The notes under the pieces: generated by a model
What the model was told of the DNA's origin: nothing
The model's input: the letters and a program-made list of their open reading frames with translations, nothing else
Databases searched by the model: none
Made by a program: the position numbers and the translations under genes
Source of the DNA: DATJIG01 sp050260515
GTDB lineage: Bacteria; Pseudomonadota; Alphaproteobacteria; SMXQ01
Assembly (NCBI GenBank): GCA_050260515.1
Contig: JBLNCI010000007.1
Coordinates: forward strand, 62,001-126,000
Direction: 5' to 3'
DNA length: 64,000 nt
Shown here: one piece after another, positions 41,093 through 50,151 of the stretch
How positions within the stretch are numbered: position 1 is the stretch's first letter
Layout: each line of letters begins with the position of its first letter

Positions 41093-42162
41093 GCCTGCCC
41101 CGCCTCGATGATCGAGCGGCGGATGCCGCGCGCCCGCCGCAGGATCTCCTCGATCTTGTCGCCCTCGCCCCAGCGGATCATGCGCTGGAGCGCGGCGAGG
41201 TCCTCGGCGAGGCGCCCGGCCATCTCGAGCAGCGCATCGCGATTCGTGAGGAAGATATCGCGCCACATGATCGGGTCCGACGCGGCGATACGGGTGAAGT
41301 CGCGGAAGCCGCCGGCGGCGAACTTGATCACCTCGCCCTTCAAGTGCTCTTCGAGGTCGGTCGCGGTGCCGACGATGCAGTAGGCGATCAGATGCGGCAG
41401 GTGGGAGGTGATCGCCAGCACCTTGTCGTGGTGAGCCGGGTCCATCACGTCGACGTGGCTGCCGGTGAGACGCCACAGCTCGGCGAGCTTCTTCACCGCC
41501 GTCTCGTCGGTGCCGGCGGGCGGCGTCAGGATGCACCAGCGGCCGCGGAACAGATCGGCGAAGCCCGCTTCCGGGCCGGAGTGCTCAGTGCCGGCGACCG
41601 GATGCGCGGGAACGAAATGCACGCCCTCCGGAATATGCGGCCCCATGTCGCGGACGACGGCGGCCTTGACCGAGCCGACGTCGGTGACGATCGCGCCGTG
41701 GGCGAGATGGGGACCGATCGCCTGGGCGATGGCACCGCAGGCGCCGACCGGCGTCGCGACGACGACAAGGTCGGCGCCGCGCACGGCATCCTCGGGCGTC
41801 GCGGCGGCGCGGTCGATGAAGCCGAGCTCCAGCGACTTCTTCATCGTCGCCTCGGTGCGGGCATGGCCGACGATGGTCTGCGCCAGCCCCTCGCGCTTGA
41901 GGAAGCGCGCCAGCGACGAGCCGATCAGGCCGAGGCCGATGACGGCGACTCGCCGGAACAGCGGTGTCTTCACCGCGCGCGCCCGTGCCCGGCCGCGGCC
42001 TTCGGCGCGCGGCGGACGGCGCGTCGGCCGGGCGGCGCGTTTGCGACGCACCGGCGCCGCAGGTCGCAGCGCTGTCGGCCGTTTCACCTTGCCCGTCTTG
42101 GCGCCGCCTTTGCCCCGGGTCGGGCCACGGCCCGCAGCTCGCGTCTTCTTCTTTTTCGCCAT
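41089..42162 (-). CDS. tyrA: prephenate/arogenate dehydrogenase
   Basis: Makes the 4-hydroxyphenylpyruvate or tyrosine precursor from prephenate or arogenate with NAD(P). 357 residues. The Rossmann motif GLGLIG is at 76-81; VHFVPAHPVAGTEHSGP holds the catalytic histidine and substrate-binding residues. Residues 1-63 are a Lys/Arg/Ala/Pro-rich tail; a GTG at 41973 would remove it and give a normal-length enzyme. It is third in the chorismate mutase-hisC-tyrA operon, 22 bases after hisC. Confidence 0.9.
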   Translation of the reverse strand: MAKKKKTRAAGRGPTRGKGGAKTGKVKRPTALRPAAPVRRKRAARPTRRPPRAEGRGRARARAVKTPLFRRVAVIGLGLIGSSLARFLKREGLAQTIVGHARTEATMKKSLELGFIDRAAATPEDAVRGADLVVVATPVGACGAIAQAIGPHLAHGAIVTDVGSVKAAVVRDMGPHIPEGVHFVPAHPVAGTEHSGPEAGFADLFRGRWCILTPPAGTDETAVKKLAELWRLTGSHVDVMDPAHHDKVLAITSHLPHLIAYCIVGTATDLEEHLKGEVIKFAAGGFRDFTRIAASDPIMWRDIFLTNRDALLEMAGRLAEDLAALQRMIRWGEGDKIEEILRRARGIRRSIIEAGQA

Positions 42163-42184
42163 CGCCGTTCCTACTCGCCCGTTG

Positions 42185-43297
42185 CTAGCCGGCCATGAAC
42201 TTCTGCAGGGCCTCGGCCACGGCGCGGGTCTCGCCGGCGCGGCCGATGGTGATCCGGAGGCAGTTCGGAAGACCATACTTGCCGATCTGCCGCACGATGA
42301 TTCCCCGGCTGTTGAGGTAGGCGTCGGCCGCCGCCATCGCGTGGGGCCCGGCTGCCGGAAACTCGACCGTCACGAAGTTGGCCACCGACGGATGCACCGT
42401 GAGCCCGAGTGCTGTCAGCCGGGTGGCGAGCCACTCGCGCCATTTGATCGTGTGCGCGACGGCGCGCCGGGTGTGAGCCTTGTCGGCCAGCGCGGCGATG
42501 CCGGCGGCCTGCGCGGCGGCCGAGACGTTGAACGGCATCCGGATGCGATTGAAGAGGTCGGTTACCGACCGCGGCGCGTAGGCCCATCCCAGACGCAGGC
42601 CGCCGAGGCCGAACACCTTCGAGAACGTCCGCGTCATGATGACGTTGTCGTCGCCGAGCTGACGCGCGAGATCGACCATCGCGACGCCCGGCTCGTAATC
42701 CTTCGCGGTGACAAACTCGGCATAGGCCGCATCGACGACCAGCACCACTTCGCGCGGCAGAGCCGCCCGCAGGCGCTTCATCTCGCTCGCCGGGAGGTAG
42801 CTGCCGGTCGGATTGTTCGGGTTGGCGATGTAGACGATCTTGGTCCGCGCGGTGACCTTCGACAGGATTGCGTCCACGTCAGCGGTGAGATTCTTTTCCG
42901 GCGCCTTCACCGGGATAGCTCCGAGCGACTTGGCGATGATCGGATAGATCAGGAATCCATGCTCGGTGTAGATCACCTCGTCGCCTGGACCGGCGAAGGC
43001 GCGGCCGACGAGTCCGAGAAGCTCGTCGGACCCCGCGCCGCAGGTGATGAGATCGCCGTCGAGGTTGAAGCGCTTGGCGATCGCCTCGCGCAGCGCAATC
43101 GATCCGCCGTCGGGATACCGGTGAAGTGTCTTCGCCGCAGCCCGGAAGGCGGCGACGGCCTTCGGGCTCGGGCCGAGCGCACCTTCGTTCGACGACAGCT
43201 TGATGACGCGATTCTGCCCTTTGAGCTTCGACTTGCCGCCCTCATAGGGCTCGATGTCGAGAATGCCGGGGCGGACTTGCCACGCCGCTTCGGTCAC
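42185..43297 (-). CDS. hisC: histidinol-phosphate aminotransferase
   Basis: A PLP enzyme, 370 residues, for histidinol-phosphate or the aromatic transamination in tyrosine/phenylalanine synthesis. The PLP lysine is Lys227 in RTFSKVFGLGG; NPNNPTG (159-165) and the DAAYAEF aspartate (Asp189) are present. Location between chorismate mutase and prephenate dehydrogenase suggests use in aromatic amino acid synthesis, as is common in alphaproteobacteria. The start overlaps the upstream stop by four bases. Confidence 0.92.
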   Translation of the reverse strand: MTEAAWQVRPGILDIEPYEGGKSKLKGQNRVIKLSSNEGALGPSPKAVAAFRAAAKTLHRYPDGGSIALREAIAKRFNLDGDLITCGAGSDELLGLVGRAFAGPGDEVIYTEHGFLIYPIIAKSLGAIPVKAPEKNLTADVDAILSKVTARTKIVYIANPNNPTGSYLPASEMKRLRAALPREVVLVVDAAYAEFVTAKDYEPGVAMVDLARQLGDDNVIMTRTFSKVFGLGGLRLGWAYAPRSVTDLFNRIRMPFNVSAAAQAAGIAALADKAHTRRAVAHTIKWREWLATRLTALGLTVHPSVANFVTVEFPAAGPHAMAAADAYLNSRGIIVRQIGKYGLPNCLRITIGRAGETRAVAEALQKFMAG

Positions 43298-44127
43298 AAT
43301 TGATCTCCACGCGGACGGAAAGGACAGGCGTAGGCGCCGAGGACGCGGACGGACTTCGCGCCGAGCGACAAGGCCAACGGTCGAAGCGAAGGAGCGCTGT
43401 CGGAGAGGAACCCTGAGACGTCGATCAGCGACACTCCCGCGTGACCAACGACGAGGCCTCCCTCGAGGCCCGCGGCATCGAGCGCGCGACCGAGCTTCGG
43501 GCGGGTGAGCGCCCGCGGCGTGCTCACGGCGACGAACGTACGATCATCGCCGCTCGGCTCCGGGGCAGCGGCAGCGACGACGACCGCTTGCGGACCGACG
43601 CCGACCACCGGCAAGGCGGCGACGACGCGAGGAGCGCCGGACTTCAACAGCGCACGCCACCATTCACCGTCGCCCTTGGCGGCGGGCCATGGCACCACGG
43701 CGGCGGTGGCGCGGCCGTGAGCGACGGCGCGCACCGCGCCGACGGGTCCGCTGCGCCGCACCAGCGTCGCGCCGCTGCCGAAATGCTCGCGCGCAATCTC
43801 GACGAGTGCGCCCGTGCCCGCGGCAAAGGTCAGCGGCGCCTGGAGGCCGAGCAGGGCGCTCATCATCTCGCGCCAGATCCGCACGAGGGCGGCAGCAGGG
43901 AACGCGCCGCGATGGCGGGCGAGGATGCGGCGGATCACGGCGGCCTCGCGGCCCGGACGGAAGAACGCGCCGCCCGCACCGGGAGCGGCGCTCTTTAGCC
44001 GCGCGATGTCGGCGGCGAGCCCGGCCCGGCGCATCAGAAGGTCGTGGAGCGACTCGTCGATCGCGTCGATCTCGGCGCGAAGGTCCTCGAGGGTCGCTCG
44101 TCTCAGGGTGCGGACGGCCGTGCTCAT
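43294..44127 (-). CDS. chorismate mutase with C-terminal domain
   Basis: Converts chorismate to prephenate. 277 residues. The N-terminal AroQ-type helical domain (about 10-95) has LEDLRAEIDAIDESLHDLLMRRAGLAADIARLK, with the expected Arg and Glu residues. The C-terminal part (about 100-277) resembles a degenerate prephenate dehydratase-like domain (VRAVAHGRATAAVVPW) but lacks a clear TRDF-type catalytic motif, so dehydratase activity is doubtful. It is first in the operon with hisC and tyrA and is divergent from metX. Confidence 0.85.
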   Translation of the reverse strand: MSTAVRTLRRATLEDLRAEIDAIDESLHDLLMRRAGLAADIARLKSAAPGAGGAFFRPGREAAVIRRILARHRGAFPAAALVRIWREMMSALLGLQAPLTFAAGTGALVEIAREHFGSGATLVRRSGPVGAVRAVAHGRATAAVVPWPAAKGDGEWWRALLKSGAPRVVAALPVVGVGPQAVVVAAAAPEPSGDDRTFVAVSTPRALTRPKLGRALDAAGLEGGLVVGHAGVSLIDVSGFLSDSAPSLRPLALSLGAKSVRVLGAYACPFRPRGDQL

Positions 44128-44188
44128 TTGGCGGGATCAGGATTTGGGCCAGTCATAGTGCCTAAGCCCCGCAAAATCAAAGTAAACA

Positions 44189-44217
44189 TTGACACATGAC
44201 GGGGCTGGACCTAGCTA
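44189..44217 (+). promoter_or_regulatory. promoter of metX
   Basis: TTGACA (44189-44194), 17 bases, TAGCTA (44212-44217). An AGCCCCG/CGGGGCT inverted repeat (44165-44171 and 44200-44206) brackets the -35 region and could be an operator. A CCCC-GTCT-GGGG hairpin lies in the leader near 44239-44250. I do not see a convincing SAM riboswitch. Confidence 0.5.
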
Positions 44218-44294
44218 TCCTGTCCCCCGCTGGATGACCCCCGTCTGGGGTATCCTGCGGCGACTTCGACGTGTGCAAGGACGCTTCCGACGCC

Positions 44295-45458
44295 ATGAGC
44301 GCCACCACCCCAGCCGACGCCGTTGCCCCCGCTTTGGGGCAGACGGTGACACTTGGCGCGGTGACGCCGCTCAAGCTCGACTCCGGGGTCGAACTCGGCC
44401 CCTTCACCGTCGCCTATCAGACGTACGGCCGCCTCAATGCCGACCGGTCGAACGCGATCCTCGTCTGCCACGCGCTCTCGGGCGACCAGTTCCTAGCCGG
44501 GCCGCACCCGGTGACCGGCCGTCGCGGCTGGTGGGACAACATGGTCGGTCCCGGGCGGCCGCTCGACACCGATCGGTATTTCCTCATCTGCTCGAACATC
44601 CTCGGCGGCTGCATGGGGACGGCGGGTCCGAAGGAGATCAACCCCGCGACGGGCAAGCCCTACGGGGTGTCGTTCCCGGTCATCACCATCGGCGACATGG
44701 TGAAGGCGCAGAAGTTGCTGATCGACCACCTCGGCATCGAACGGCTGTTCTGCGTGATCGGCGGCTCGATGGGCGGCATGCAGGTGCTCGATTGGGCCGT
44801 CCGCTACCCTGAAAAAGTGTTCGCCGCGGTGCCGATCGCGTCCGCGCTCCGCTGCTCCGCGCAGAACATCGCGTTCCACGAGGTCGGCCGCCAGGCGATC
44901 ATGAGCGATCTCGACTGGTGCGACGGCGACTATCTGGCGCAAGGGAAGCGGCCGGAGCGCGGGCTCGCGGTGGCACGCATGAGCGCGCACATCACGTATC
45001 TCTCGGAGACGGCGCTGCACCGCAAGTTCGGCCGCCGCCTCCAGGACCGGTCCAAGGTGTCTTTCGGCTTCGACGCCGACTTCCAGGTGGAGAGCTACCT
45101 GCGCCACCAGGGCACGTCGTTCGTCGAACGCTTCGACGCGAACTCGTATCTCTACATCTCGCGCGCGATCGACTACTTCGACCTCGCCGCCGAGCACGGC
45201 GGGAACGCCGCCGAGGCGTTCCGCGGCACGAAAACCCGGTTCTGCGTGGTCTCGTTCTCCAGCGACTGGATGTTCCCGACCTCCGAGAGCCGCGCCATCG
45301 TCCACACGCTCAACGCCGTCGCCGCGAACGTCAGCTTCTGCGAGATCGAGACCGACCAGGGTCACGACTCGTTCCTGCTCGAGATCCCCGACTACCACAA
45401 CGTGCTGACCGGGTTCCTCAACGGCGCCGCGGAGCATCGAGGGCTCGGCCGCGCATGA
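44295..45458 (+). CDS. metX: homoserine O-acetyltransferase
   Basis: Acetylates homoserine in methionine synthesis. 387 residues, alpha/beta hydrolase fold. The nucleophile is Ser158 in GGSMGGMQ, with an FCVVSFSSDWMFPTSESR region holding the acid and QGHDSFLLE the base histidine. NILGGCMGTAGP and HITYLSETALHRKFGR are MetX-typical. It overlaps metW by four bases (ATGA), the standard metXW operon. Confidence 0.94.
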   Translation: MSATTPADAVAPALGQTVTLGAVTPLKLDSGVELGPFTVAYQTYGRLNADRSNAILVCHALSGDQFLAGPHPVTGRRGWWDNMVGPGRPLDTDRYFLICSNILGGCMGTAGPKEINPATGKPYGVSFPVITIGDMVKAQKLLIDHLGIERLFCVIGGSMGGMQVLDWAVRYPEKVFAAVPIASALRCSAQNIAFHEVGRQAIMSDLDWCDGDYLAQGKRPERGLAVARMSAHITYLSETALHRKFGRRLQDRSKVSFGFDADFQVESYLRHQGTSFVERFDANSYLYISRAIDYFDLAAEHGGNAAEAFRGTKTRFCVVSFSSDWMFPTSESRAIVHTLNAVAANVSFCEIETDQGHDSFLLEIPDYHNVLTGFLNGAAEHRGLGRA

Positions 45459-46087
45459 ACGGAGCCCAGAACGGCGCCGCGGTCACCCGCGGCATCCGCC
45501 TCGACCTGCAGAAGATCGCCGAGCTGGTGCAGCCCGGATCGCGCGTGCTCGACGTCGGCTGCGGCGACGGGGCACTGCTCTATCACCTCACCCACACCAA
45601 GCAGGTCGACGGCCGCGGCATCGAGATCAGCCAGGACGGCGTCAATGCGTGCGTGCGCCAGGGCCTCGCGGTGATCCAGGGCGACGCCGAAACCGACCTC
45701 AAGGATTATCCGGCCGAAGCCTTCGATTACGTGATCCTGAGCCAGACGCTGCAGGCGATGCGCGAGCCCCGGACGGTGCTGTCGCACATGCTGCGCATCG
45801 GCGAGCGGGCCATCGTGTCGTTCCCGAACTTCGGCTACTGGAAGCTGCGGCTCGAGCTGCTCGTCACCGGCCGCATGCCATCGTCGGCGGCGCTTCCGTA
45901 TCGCTGGTACGACACGCCCAACGTGCATCTGTGCACGATCCACGACTTCGTCGCGCTGTGCGAGGAGCTGGGCGTCAAGATCGAGCGCTGCTATACGCTC
46001 GGTGCCGCCGGGCGCATCCGCGAGACGTCGCCTAGGAGCTCCGCGGCGAATCTGTTCGGCGTCGAGGCGGTGTTCCTGCTGCGCTGA
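45455..46087 (+). CDS. metW: methionine biosynthesis protein MetW
   Basis: A methyltransferase-like protein of 210 residues that partners MetX in methionine synthesis; recent work treats it as an activator rather than an enzyme. The SAM-type motif is VLDVGCGDGALLYHL (about 31-45), followed by EISQDGVNACV and the MetW-specific SFPNFGYWKLRLELL and LPYRWYDTPNVHLCT. It is translationally coupled to metX. Its last 56 bases overlap the 3' end of the convergent methyltransferase gene. Confidence 0.93.
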   Translation: MNGAQNGAAVTRGIRLDLQKIAELVQPGSRVLDVGCGDGALLYHLTHTKQVDGRGIEISQDGVNACVRQGLAVIQGDAETDLKDYPAEAFDYVILSQTLQAMREPRTVLSHMLRIGERAIVSFPNFGYWKLRLELLVTGRMPSSAALPYRWYDTPNVHLCTIHDFVALCEELGVKIERCYTLGAAGRIRETSPRSSAANLFGVEAVFLLR

Positions 46088-46835
46088 GCGCGGCGTCGCC
46101 GAGCGACCGGTTGTTGCCGGCGCCGCCGCCGGCCGTCACGTAGAGCGGCCGCTTCACCCGCTCCCGGACAACCGGGGCCGGCGCATAGATCTGCTTCGTC
46201 GCCTCGATCATCACCACACCGCCGAAACGCTGAAACCAGCGGGTGCCCACGCGTTCCCACGCCGGTGCCGCGGCAACGTTGAGCCGGCGGAAGATCGGCG
46301 GCACGAACAGGGCCATCGTGGTCGAGAGCGGCGTGAACATGTTGTCGCGCAACAGCCGCGAGAGCTGGGCCGCCGTGTACGGCTGCCCGTGACCGAATGG
46401 GGTCGCCTCGATCCGCGCCCAGATTCCCTGCCGGTTGGGCACGATGACGATCATCCGCCCACCATCGGCCAGGAGCCGCCATGCCTCGCGCAGGAGGGGC
46501 CGCAGCGCCTCGGTGCGCTCGACCGAGTGGACGAGGAGGACGCGATCGAAGCACACGTCGGGCAGCGGCAGCTCGGCTTCGTCGGCCAGCACCGCGAGGT
46601 TGGGCCCGGTCGCGGGCCAGCGCAGCACGCCGTGGGTCGCCGGCATCACCGCGACGACCCGCTCCGCCTCTTCCTGGAACAGGCGGAGATACGGCGTCGC
46701 GTACCCGATTCCGACGATGCGCTCGCGCTTGCAGTCGGGCCAGATCGCCCGGAGGTGCTTGCGCAGGATTCGCCCGGTCATGTGGCCGAGCGAGGTGCCG
46801 TAGAAGTCCCGTATGTCGACGACATCGGTGCCCAT
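46032..46835 (-). CDS. SAM-dependent methyltransferase
   Basis: 267 residues, class I fold, though motif I is atypical (IVGIGYATPYL). The usual post-motif RVLLVHSVERTEALRPLLREAWRLLADGGRMIVIVPNR is present. The C-terminal 30 residues are basic. It is divergent from gloB, an arrangement often seen in alphaproteobacteria. The substrate is not known. Its 3' end overlaps metW by 56 bases, which is unusually long for this compact region. Confidence 0.84.
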   Translation of the reverse strand: MGTDVVDIRDFYGTSLGHMTGRILRKHLRAIWPDCKRERIVGIGYATPYLRLFQEEAERVVAVMPATHGVLRWPATGPNLAVLADEAELPLPDVCFDRVLLVHSVERTEALRPLLREAWRLLADGGRMIVIVPNRQGIWARIEATPFGHGQPYTAAQLSRLLRDNMFTPLSTTMALFVPPIFRRLNVAAAPAWERVGTRWFQRFGGVVMIEATKQIYAPAPVVRERVKRPLYVTAGGGAGNNRSLGDAALSAAGTPPRRRTDSPRSS

Positions 46836-46918
46836 GGGCAAAGGGTAGCACACCCGGCCGCGGCGGCGGTGCGTGCCGCGTGTGGCGAACCCGAGGCGCC
46901 CGGTGCTATGAGTCGCTC

Positions 46919-47689
46919 ATGCCGCTCACCGTGCATCGCATCCCCGCCCTGAAGGACAACTATCTCTGGCTCGCCGTCGAGCCCGAGGCGGCCGCGGTCG
47001 CCATCGTCGATCCGGCCGAGGCGGCGCCCGTGCGCGAGGCGCTCGACGGGCTCGGGCTGCGGCTGACCCACATCCTCAACACCCACCACCACCGCGATCA
47101 CACCGGCGCCAACCTCGAACTCAAGGACGAGTTCGGCCTTACCGTCATCGGCCCGCGTGCCGATCGCGATCGCATCCCGGGCATCGACATCGCGGTCGGC
47201 GACGGCGATCGGATCCGTCTCGGACGCTGCGAGGCGCAGGTGTTCGACGTCCCGGGGCACACGCGCGGGCACATCGCCTACTGGTTCGCCGATTCGGACG
47301 CGCTGTTCTGCGGCGACACGCTGTTCGCGCTCGGCTGCGGGCGCCTGTTCGAGGGAACGCCGCAGCAGATGTGGTCGTCGCTGTCCAAGTTCCGCGCCCT
47401 GCCGGATTCCACCCGCGTCTATTGTGCGCACGAGTACACGCTGTCGAACGCCCGCTTCGCGCTCACCGTCGACGGCGGCAACGCCGCCTTGCAGGCGCGC
47501 GCCGCGGCGGTCGCGAAGGCGCGAGAGGCGAACCAGCCGACCGTGCCCTCGACGCTCGGCGAGGAGCGCGCGACGAATCCGTTCCTGCGCGCCGACCGTC
47601 CCGAGCTCGCCTCCGCGGTGGGACTGTCGGGGGCCGATCCGGCGACCGTCTTCGGCGCGATCCGCGCCCGCAAGGATTCGTTCGCCTGA
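46919..47689 (+). CDS. gloB: hydroxyacylglutathione hydrolase (glyoxalase II)
   Basis: Hydrolyses S-lactoylglutathione, completing methylglyoxal detoxification. 256 residues, metallo-beta-lactamase fold. The metal motif THHHRDH (55-61) is intact, with GHTRGHIAY, CGDTLF and YCAHEYT as later ligands and substrate-binding residues. The C-terminal NPFLRAD is typical. Length is normal. It is followed by a glutathione S-transferase gene after 56 bases, grouping glutathione functions. Confidence 0.93.
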   Translation: MPLTVHRIPALKDNYLWLAVEPEAAAVAIVDPAEAAPVREALDGLGLRLTHILNTHHHRDHTGANLELKDEFGLTVIGPRADRDRIPGIDIAVGDGDRIRLGRCEAQVFDVPGHTRGHIAYWFADSDALFCGDTLFALGCGRLFEGTPQQMWSSLSKFRALPDSTRVYCAHEYTLSNARFALTVDGGNAALQARAAAVAKAREANQPTVPSTLGEERATNPFLRADRPELASAVGLSGADPATVFGAIRARKDSFA

Positions 47690-47745
47690 ACGCCCGCTTC
47701 GCCTATCCTCATCCATAAGCCACAGGCCAATCCGGGGAGATCACC

Positions 47746-48339
47746 GTGAAGCTCTACAATACGCCCACGTCGCCGTACGGTCGCAAGGTGCTGATCACTT
47801 CCATCGAGAAGGGCCTCGACAAGAAGATGGAGGTGCTGCCGGCACGGACGCCGGAGGCCGAGCTCCACAAGAAGAACCCGCTCGACAAGCTCCCGGTGCT
47901 CGTCACCGACGAGGGCGAGGTGATCATCGAGTCGTCGCTGATCTGCGAATACCTCGACGAGATCGGCAGCGGCGCCAAGCTGATCCCCGACGAGAAGCGC
48001 ATGCGCCGCCGCATCATCCAGGCCCAGGCGGTCGCTCAGGGCGTGCTCGATGCCGTCGTGCTGCTGCGCATGGAGGACCGACGCACCCCCGAGCTGCGGT
48101 CGAAGGAATGGATCGAGCGCCAGCAGAAGAAGGTCGATCGCGGCGTGCCGTTCCTCGAGGGTCTCCTGCAGAACATCGGCGCGGGGCCGACTCTCGCCCA
48201 CATCACGTTCGCGTGCTGCCTGTGGTTCATGGAGAAGCACGGCATCGGCGCGGGCTGGCGCACGACCGCGCCGCGGCTCGCCGCCTGGTACGACGAGTTC
48301 AAGAAGCGCCCGTCGTTCGCCGCCACCGAGCCCGCGTGA
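47746..48339 (+). CDS. glutathione S-transferase
   Basis: 197 residues, the usual thioredoxin-like N-terminal domain (about 1-80) plus helical C-terminal domain. The N-terminus KLYNTPTSPYGRKV has the tripeptide-binding serine/tyrosine region, and the binding motif LPVLVTDEGEVIIESSLI is intact with cis-Pro and Glu-Ser. The specific substrate is unknown. A GGGGAG ribosome site precedes the GTG at 47746. Confidence 0.9.
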   Translation: MKLYNTPTSPYGRKVLITSIEKGLDKKMEVLPARTPEAELHKKNPLDKLPVLVTDEGEVIIESSLICEYLDEIGSGAKLIPDEKRMRRRIIQAQAVAQGVLDAVVLLRMEDRRTPELRSKEWIERQQKKVDRGVPFLEGLLQNIGAGPTLAHITFACCLWFMEKHGIGAGWRTTAPRLAAWYDEFKKRPSFAATEPA

Positions 48340-48369
48340 CCCGGCGGCGCTGGGCTTCAAACCGGAGCT

Positions 48370-50151
48370 TCAGCGCGCATCGAGGAAGCGTCGCCACATC
48401 TCACGGTAGGCGGCCTCGAGCCCGCGCGTGAACCGCGCCCCGTCGAGCAACGTCGTCGCCGCAAGCCGTGCGCGCATGCCGCCGCGCAATTCCTGGAGTC
48501 GAGCCCGGTCGCCCGCCAGCCGTTCAGCGATACGCACGAATTCGTCCGCGGTGCCCGCGACCAGATCGCCGAGGCCGGCGCGCGCGAGCAAGCTCGCTCC
48601 CACCCGCGCGGAATGACGGTCACCGCGCAGGGTCACGACCGGACATCCCATCCACAGCGCCTCCATCGTCGTCGTCGTGCCGTTGTAGGGAAACGGATCG
48701 AGCGCGATGTCGACGCCGCCATACGTCGCAAGATGGCTGGCTGGGTCCGGCACGAAACCGATCAGGTCGAGACGGTCCGCGCCGACCCCGTGCCGCGCGA
48801 AGGCGTTCGCGATGCGCTGGCGCACGGCTGGATCGTCGAGCGCCTCCGCCTTGAGAAGCAGCCGCGATCCCGGGACGGTGAGTAGCACCCGCGACCACAG
48901 CGCGATCGTATCGGACGAGATCTTCGCCAGCACATTGAACGAGGCGAACGTGACCGGGCCCGCCGACGGCTGCGTCGTGATCGCCGGAGCGTCGTCGGGC
49001 GGCCGATAGCAGAGGAACCCTTCGGGCAGGCGGAACAACGCTTCCGGCCCGCGGTCCTCGGTGCCCGCCGGATCAGCGACGGCGTCGGTGAGCCGCCAGT
49101 CAATCGTCGGCAGGCCGGTGATGCCGGGATAGCCGATCCAGCTCACCTGGATTGGCGCGGGCGTGCGCGCGAGCACCGGGAGACGGTTCCCCGACGTGTG
49201 ACCCGACAGGTCGACGAGGATGTCGATGCGGTCGTCCTCGATCATCCGCGCGACGACGTCATCCCCGACACGATGGATGTTGCGCCAGCGATGGGCCGTC
49301 GTGCGGATGCGGTCCGTGACGGCGTCGGGGCGGCGCACGTCCGCGTAGCACGTCACCTCCACCGCACCGCGATCATGGGCCGCGATCACCGGCTCGATGA
49401 AGTACGCGACCGAATGCCGGCGGAAATCCGCCGAGATGTACCCGATCCTGAGGCGGCGGTCGGCGTCACGGGTGTTGAGGAATGGGGCCGTCCGCCTCGG
49501 CACCATTGCGATGGCGCTCCGCCCCCAGGCCCGGTGGGCCTCGTCGATCTCGGCGGCGGATACCCGCGGGTCGTAATGCATCACCATGAGCGCATTCGAC
49601 GCCGCCGACGGATCCGCCGGGTCGAGCCGCAGCGCGGCACGATAGTGCGCCGCCGCCTCGTCGACCTCGCCGAGCGCGAGCAGCGCGTTGCCGATTCCGT
49701 TCTCGGCGGGCGCGTAGCCCGGATCGGCCGCCAGCGCGTTCCCGAACAGCGCCAGCGCGTCGCGAGGACGGCGCTCGGCCATCGCCAGCGTCCCGAGTGC
49801 CTGCCACGCGATCGGGTAGTCCGGCCGCACCTCGGTCGCGCGGCGGTAGGCCGCAGCGGCGCCGGAGCGATCGCCAGTTTCGTCGAGCGCGTTGCCGAGA
49901 TTGTTGTGGTACGCCGGATTGTGCGGAAAGCGCTCGATCGCGCGGCGGATCAGCGCGATCCCCTCCATGCTTCGGCCCTGGAAATGAAGCGCGATCCCGA
50001 GGAGGTGCAGCGCATCGGGGTGATCGGGGATCAACGCGAGCACTCGACGGAACGCCGCCTCGGCATCGGCGCCGCGCCCCTCGCGATGCGCGGCGATGCC
50101 CGACTCGAAGGCGGCGCGGACCTCCGCTTCGAGGTTCGGGGACGGGGTCAT
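48370..50151 (-). CDS. TPR plus GT41 (O-GlcNAc transferase-like) protein
   Basis: 593 residues. The first 195 contain about five TPR repeats (for example HLLGIALHFQGRSMEGIALIRRA and YHNNLGNALDETGDRSGA). The rest is a GT41 catalytic region with DLSGHTSGNRLPVLARTPAPIQV and the C-terminal nucleotide-binding DPFPYNGTTTTMEALWMGCPVVTL. Bacterial members glycosylate proteins such as flagellins or take part in polysaccharide synthesis. It starts the glycan cluster, but the acceptor cannot be read. Confidence 0.9.
   Translation of the reverse strand: MTPSPNLEAEVRAAFESGIAAHREGRGADAEAAFRRVLALIPDHPDALHLLGIALHFQGRSMEGIALIRRAIERFPHNPAYHNNLGNALDETGDRSGAAAAYRRATEVRPDYPIAWQALGTLAMAERRPRDALALFGNALAADPGYAPAENGIGNALLALGEVDEAAAHYRAALRLDPADPSAASNALMVMHYDPRVSAAEIDEAHRAWGRSAIAMVPRRTAPFLNTRDADRRLRIGYISADFRRHSVAYFIEPVIAAHDRGAVEVTCYADVRRPDAVTDRIRTTAHRWRNIHRVGDDVVARMIEDDRIDILVDLSGHTSGNRLPVLARTPAPIQVSWIGYPGITGLPTIDWRLTDAVADPAGTEDRGPEALFRLPEGFLCYRPPDDAPAITTQPSAGPVTFASFNVLAKISSDTIALWSRVLLTVPGSRLLLKAEALDDPAVRQRIANAFARHGVGADRLDLIGFVPDPASHLATYGGVDIALDPFPYNGTTTTMEALWMGCPVVTLRGDRHSARVGASLLARAGLGDLVAGTADEFVRIAERLAGDRARLQELRGGMRARLAATTLLDGARFTRGLEAAYREMWRRFLDAR

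Noticed and set aside
44128..44294. SAM-II riboswitch upstream of metX
   Set aside because: The expected conserved core is not recognisable; only a short inverted repeat and a small hairpin are visible.
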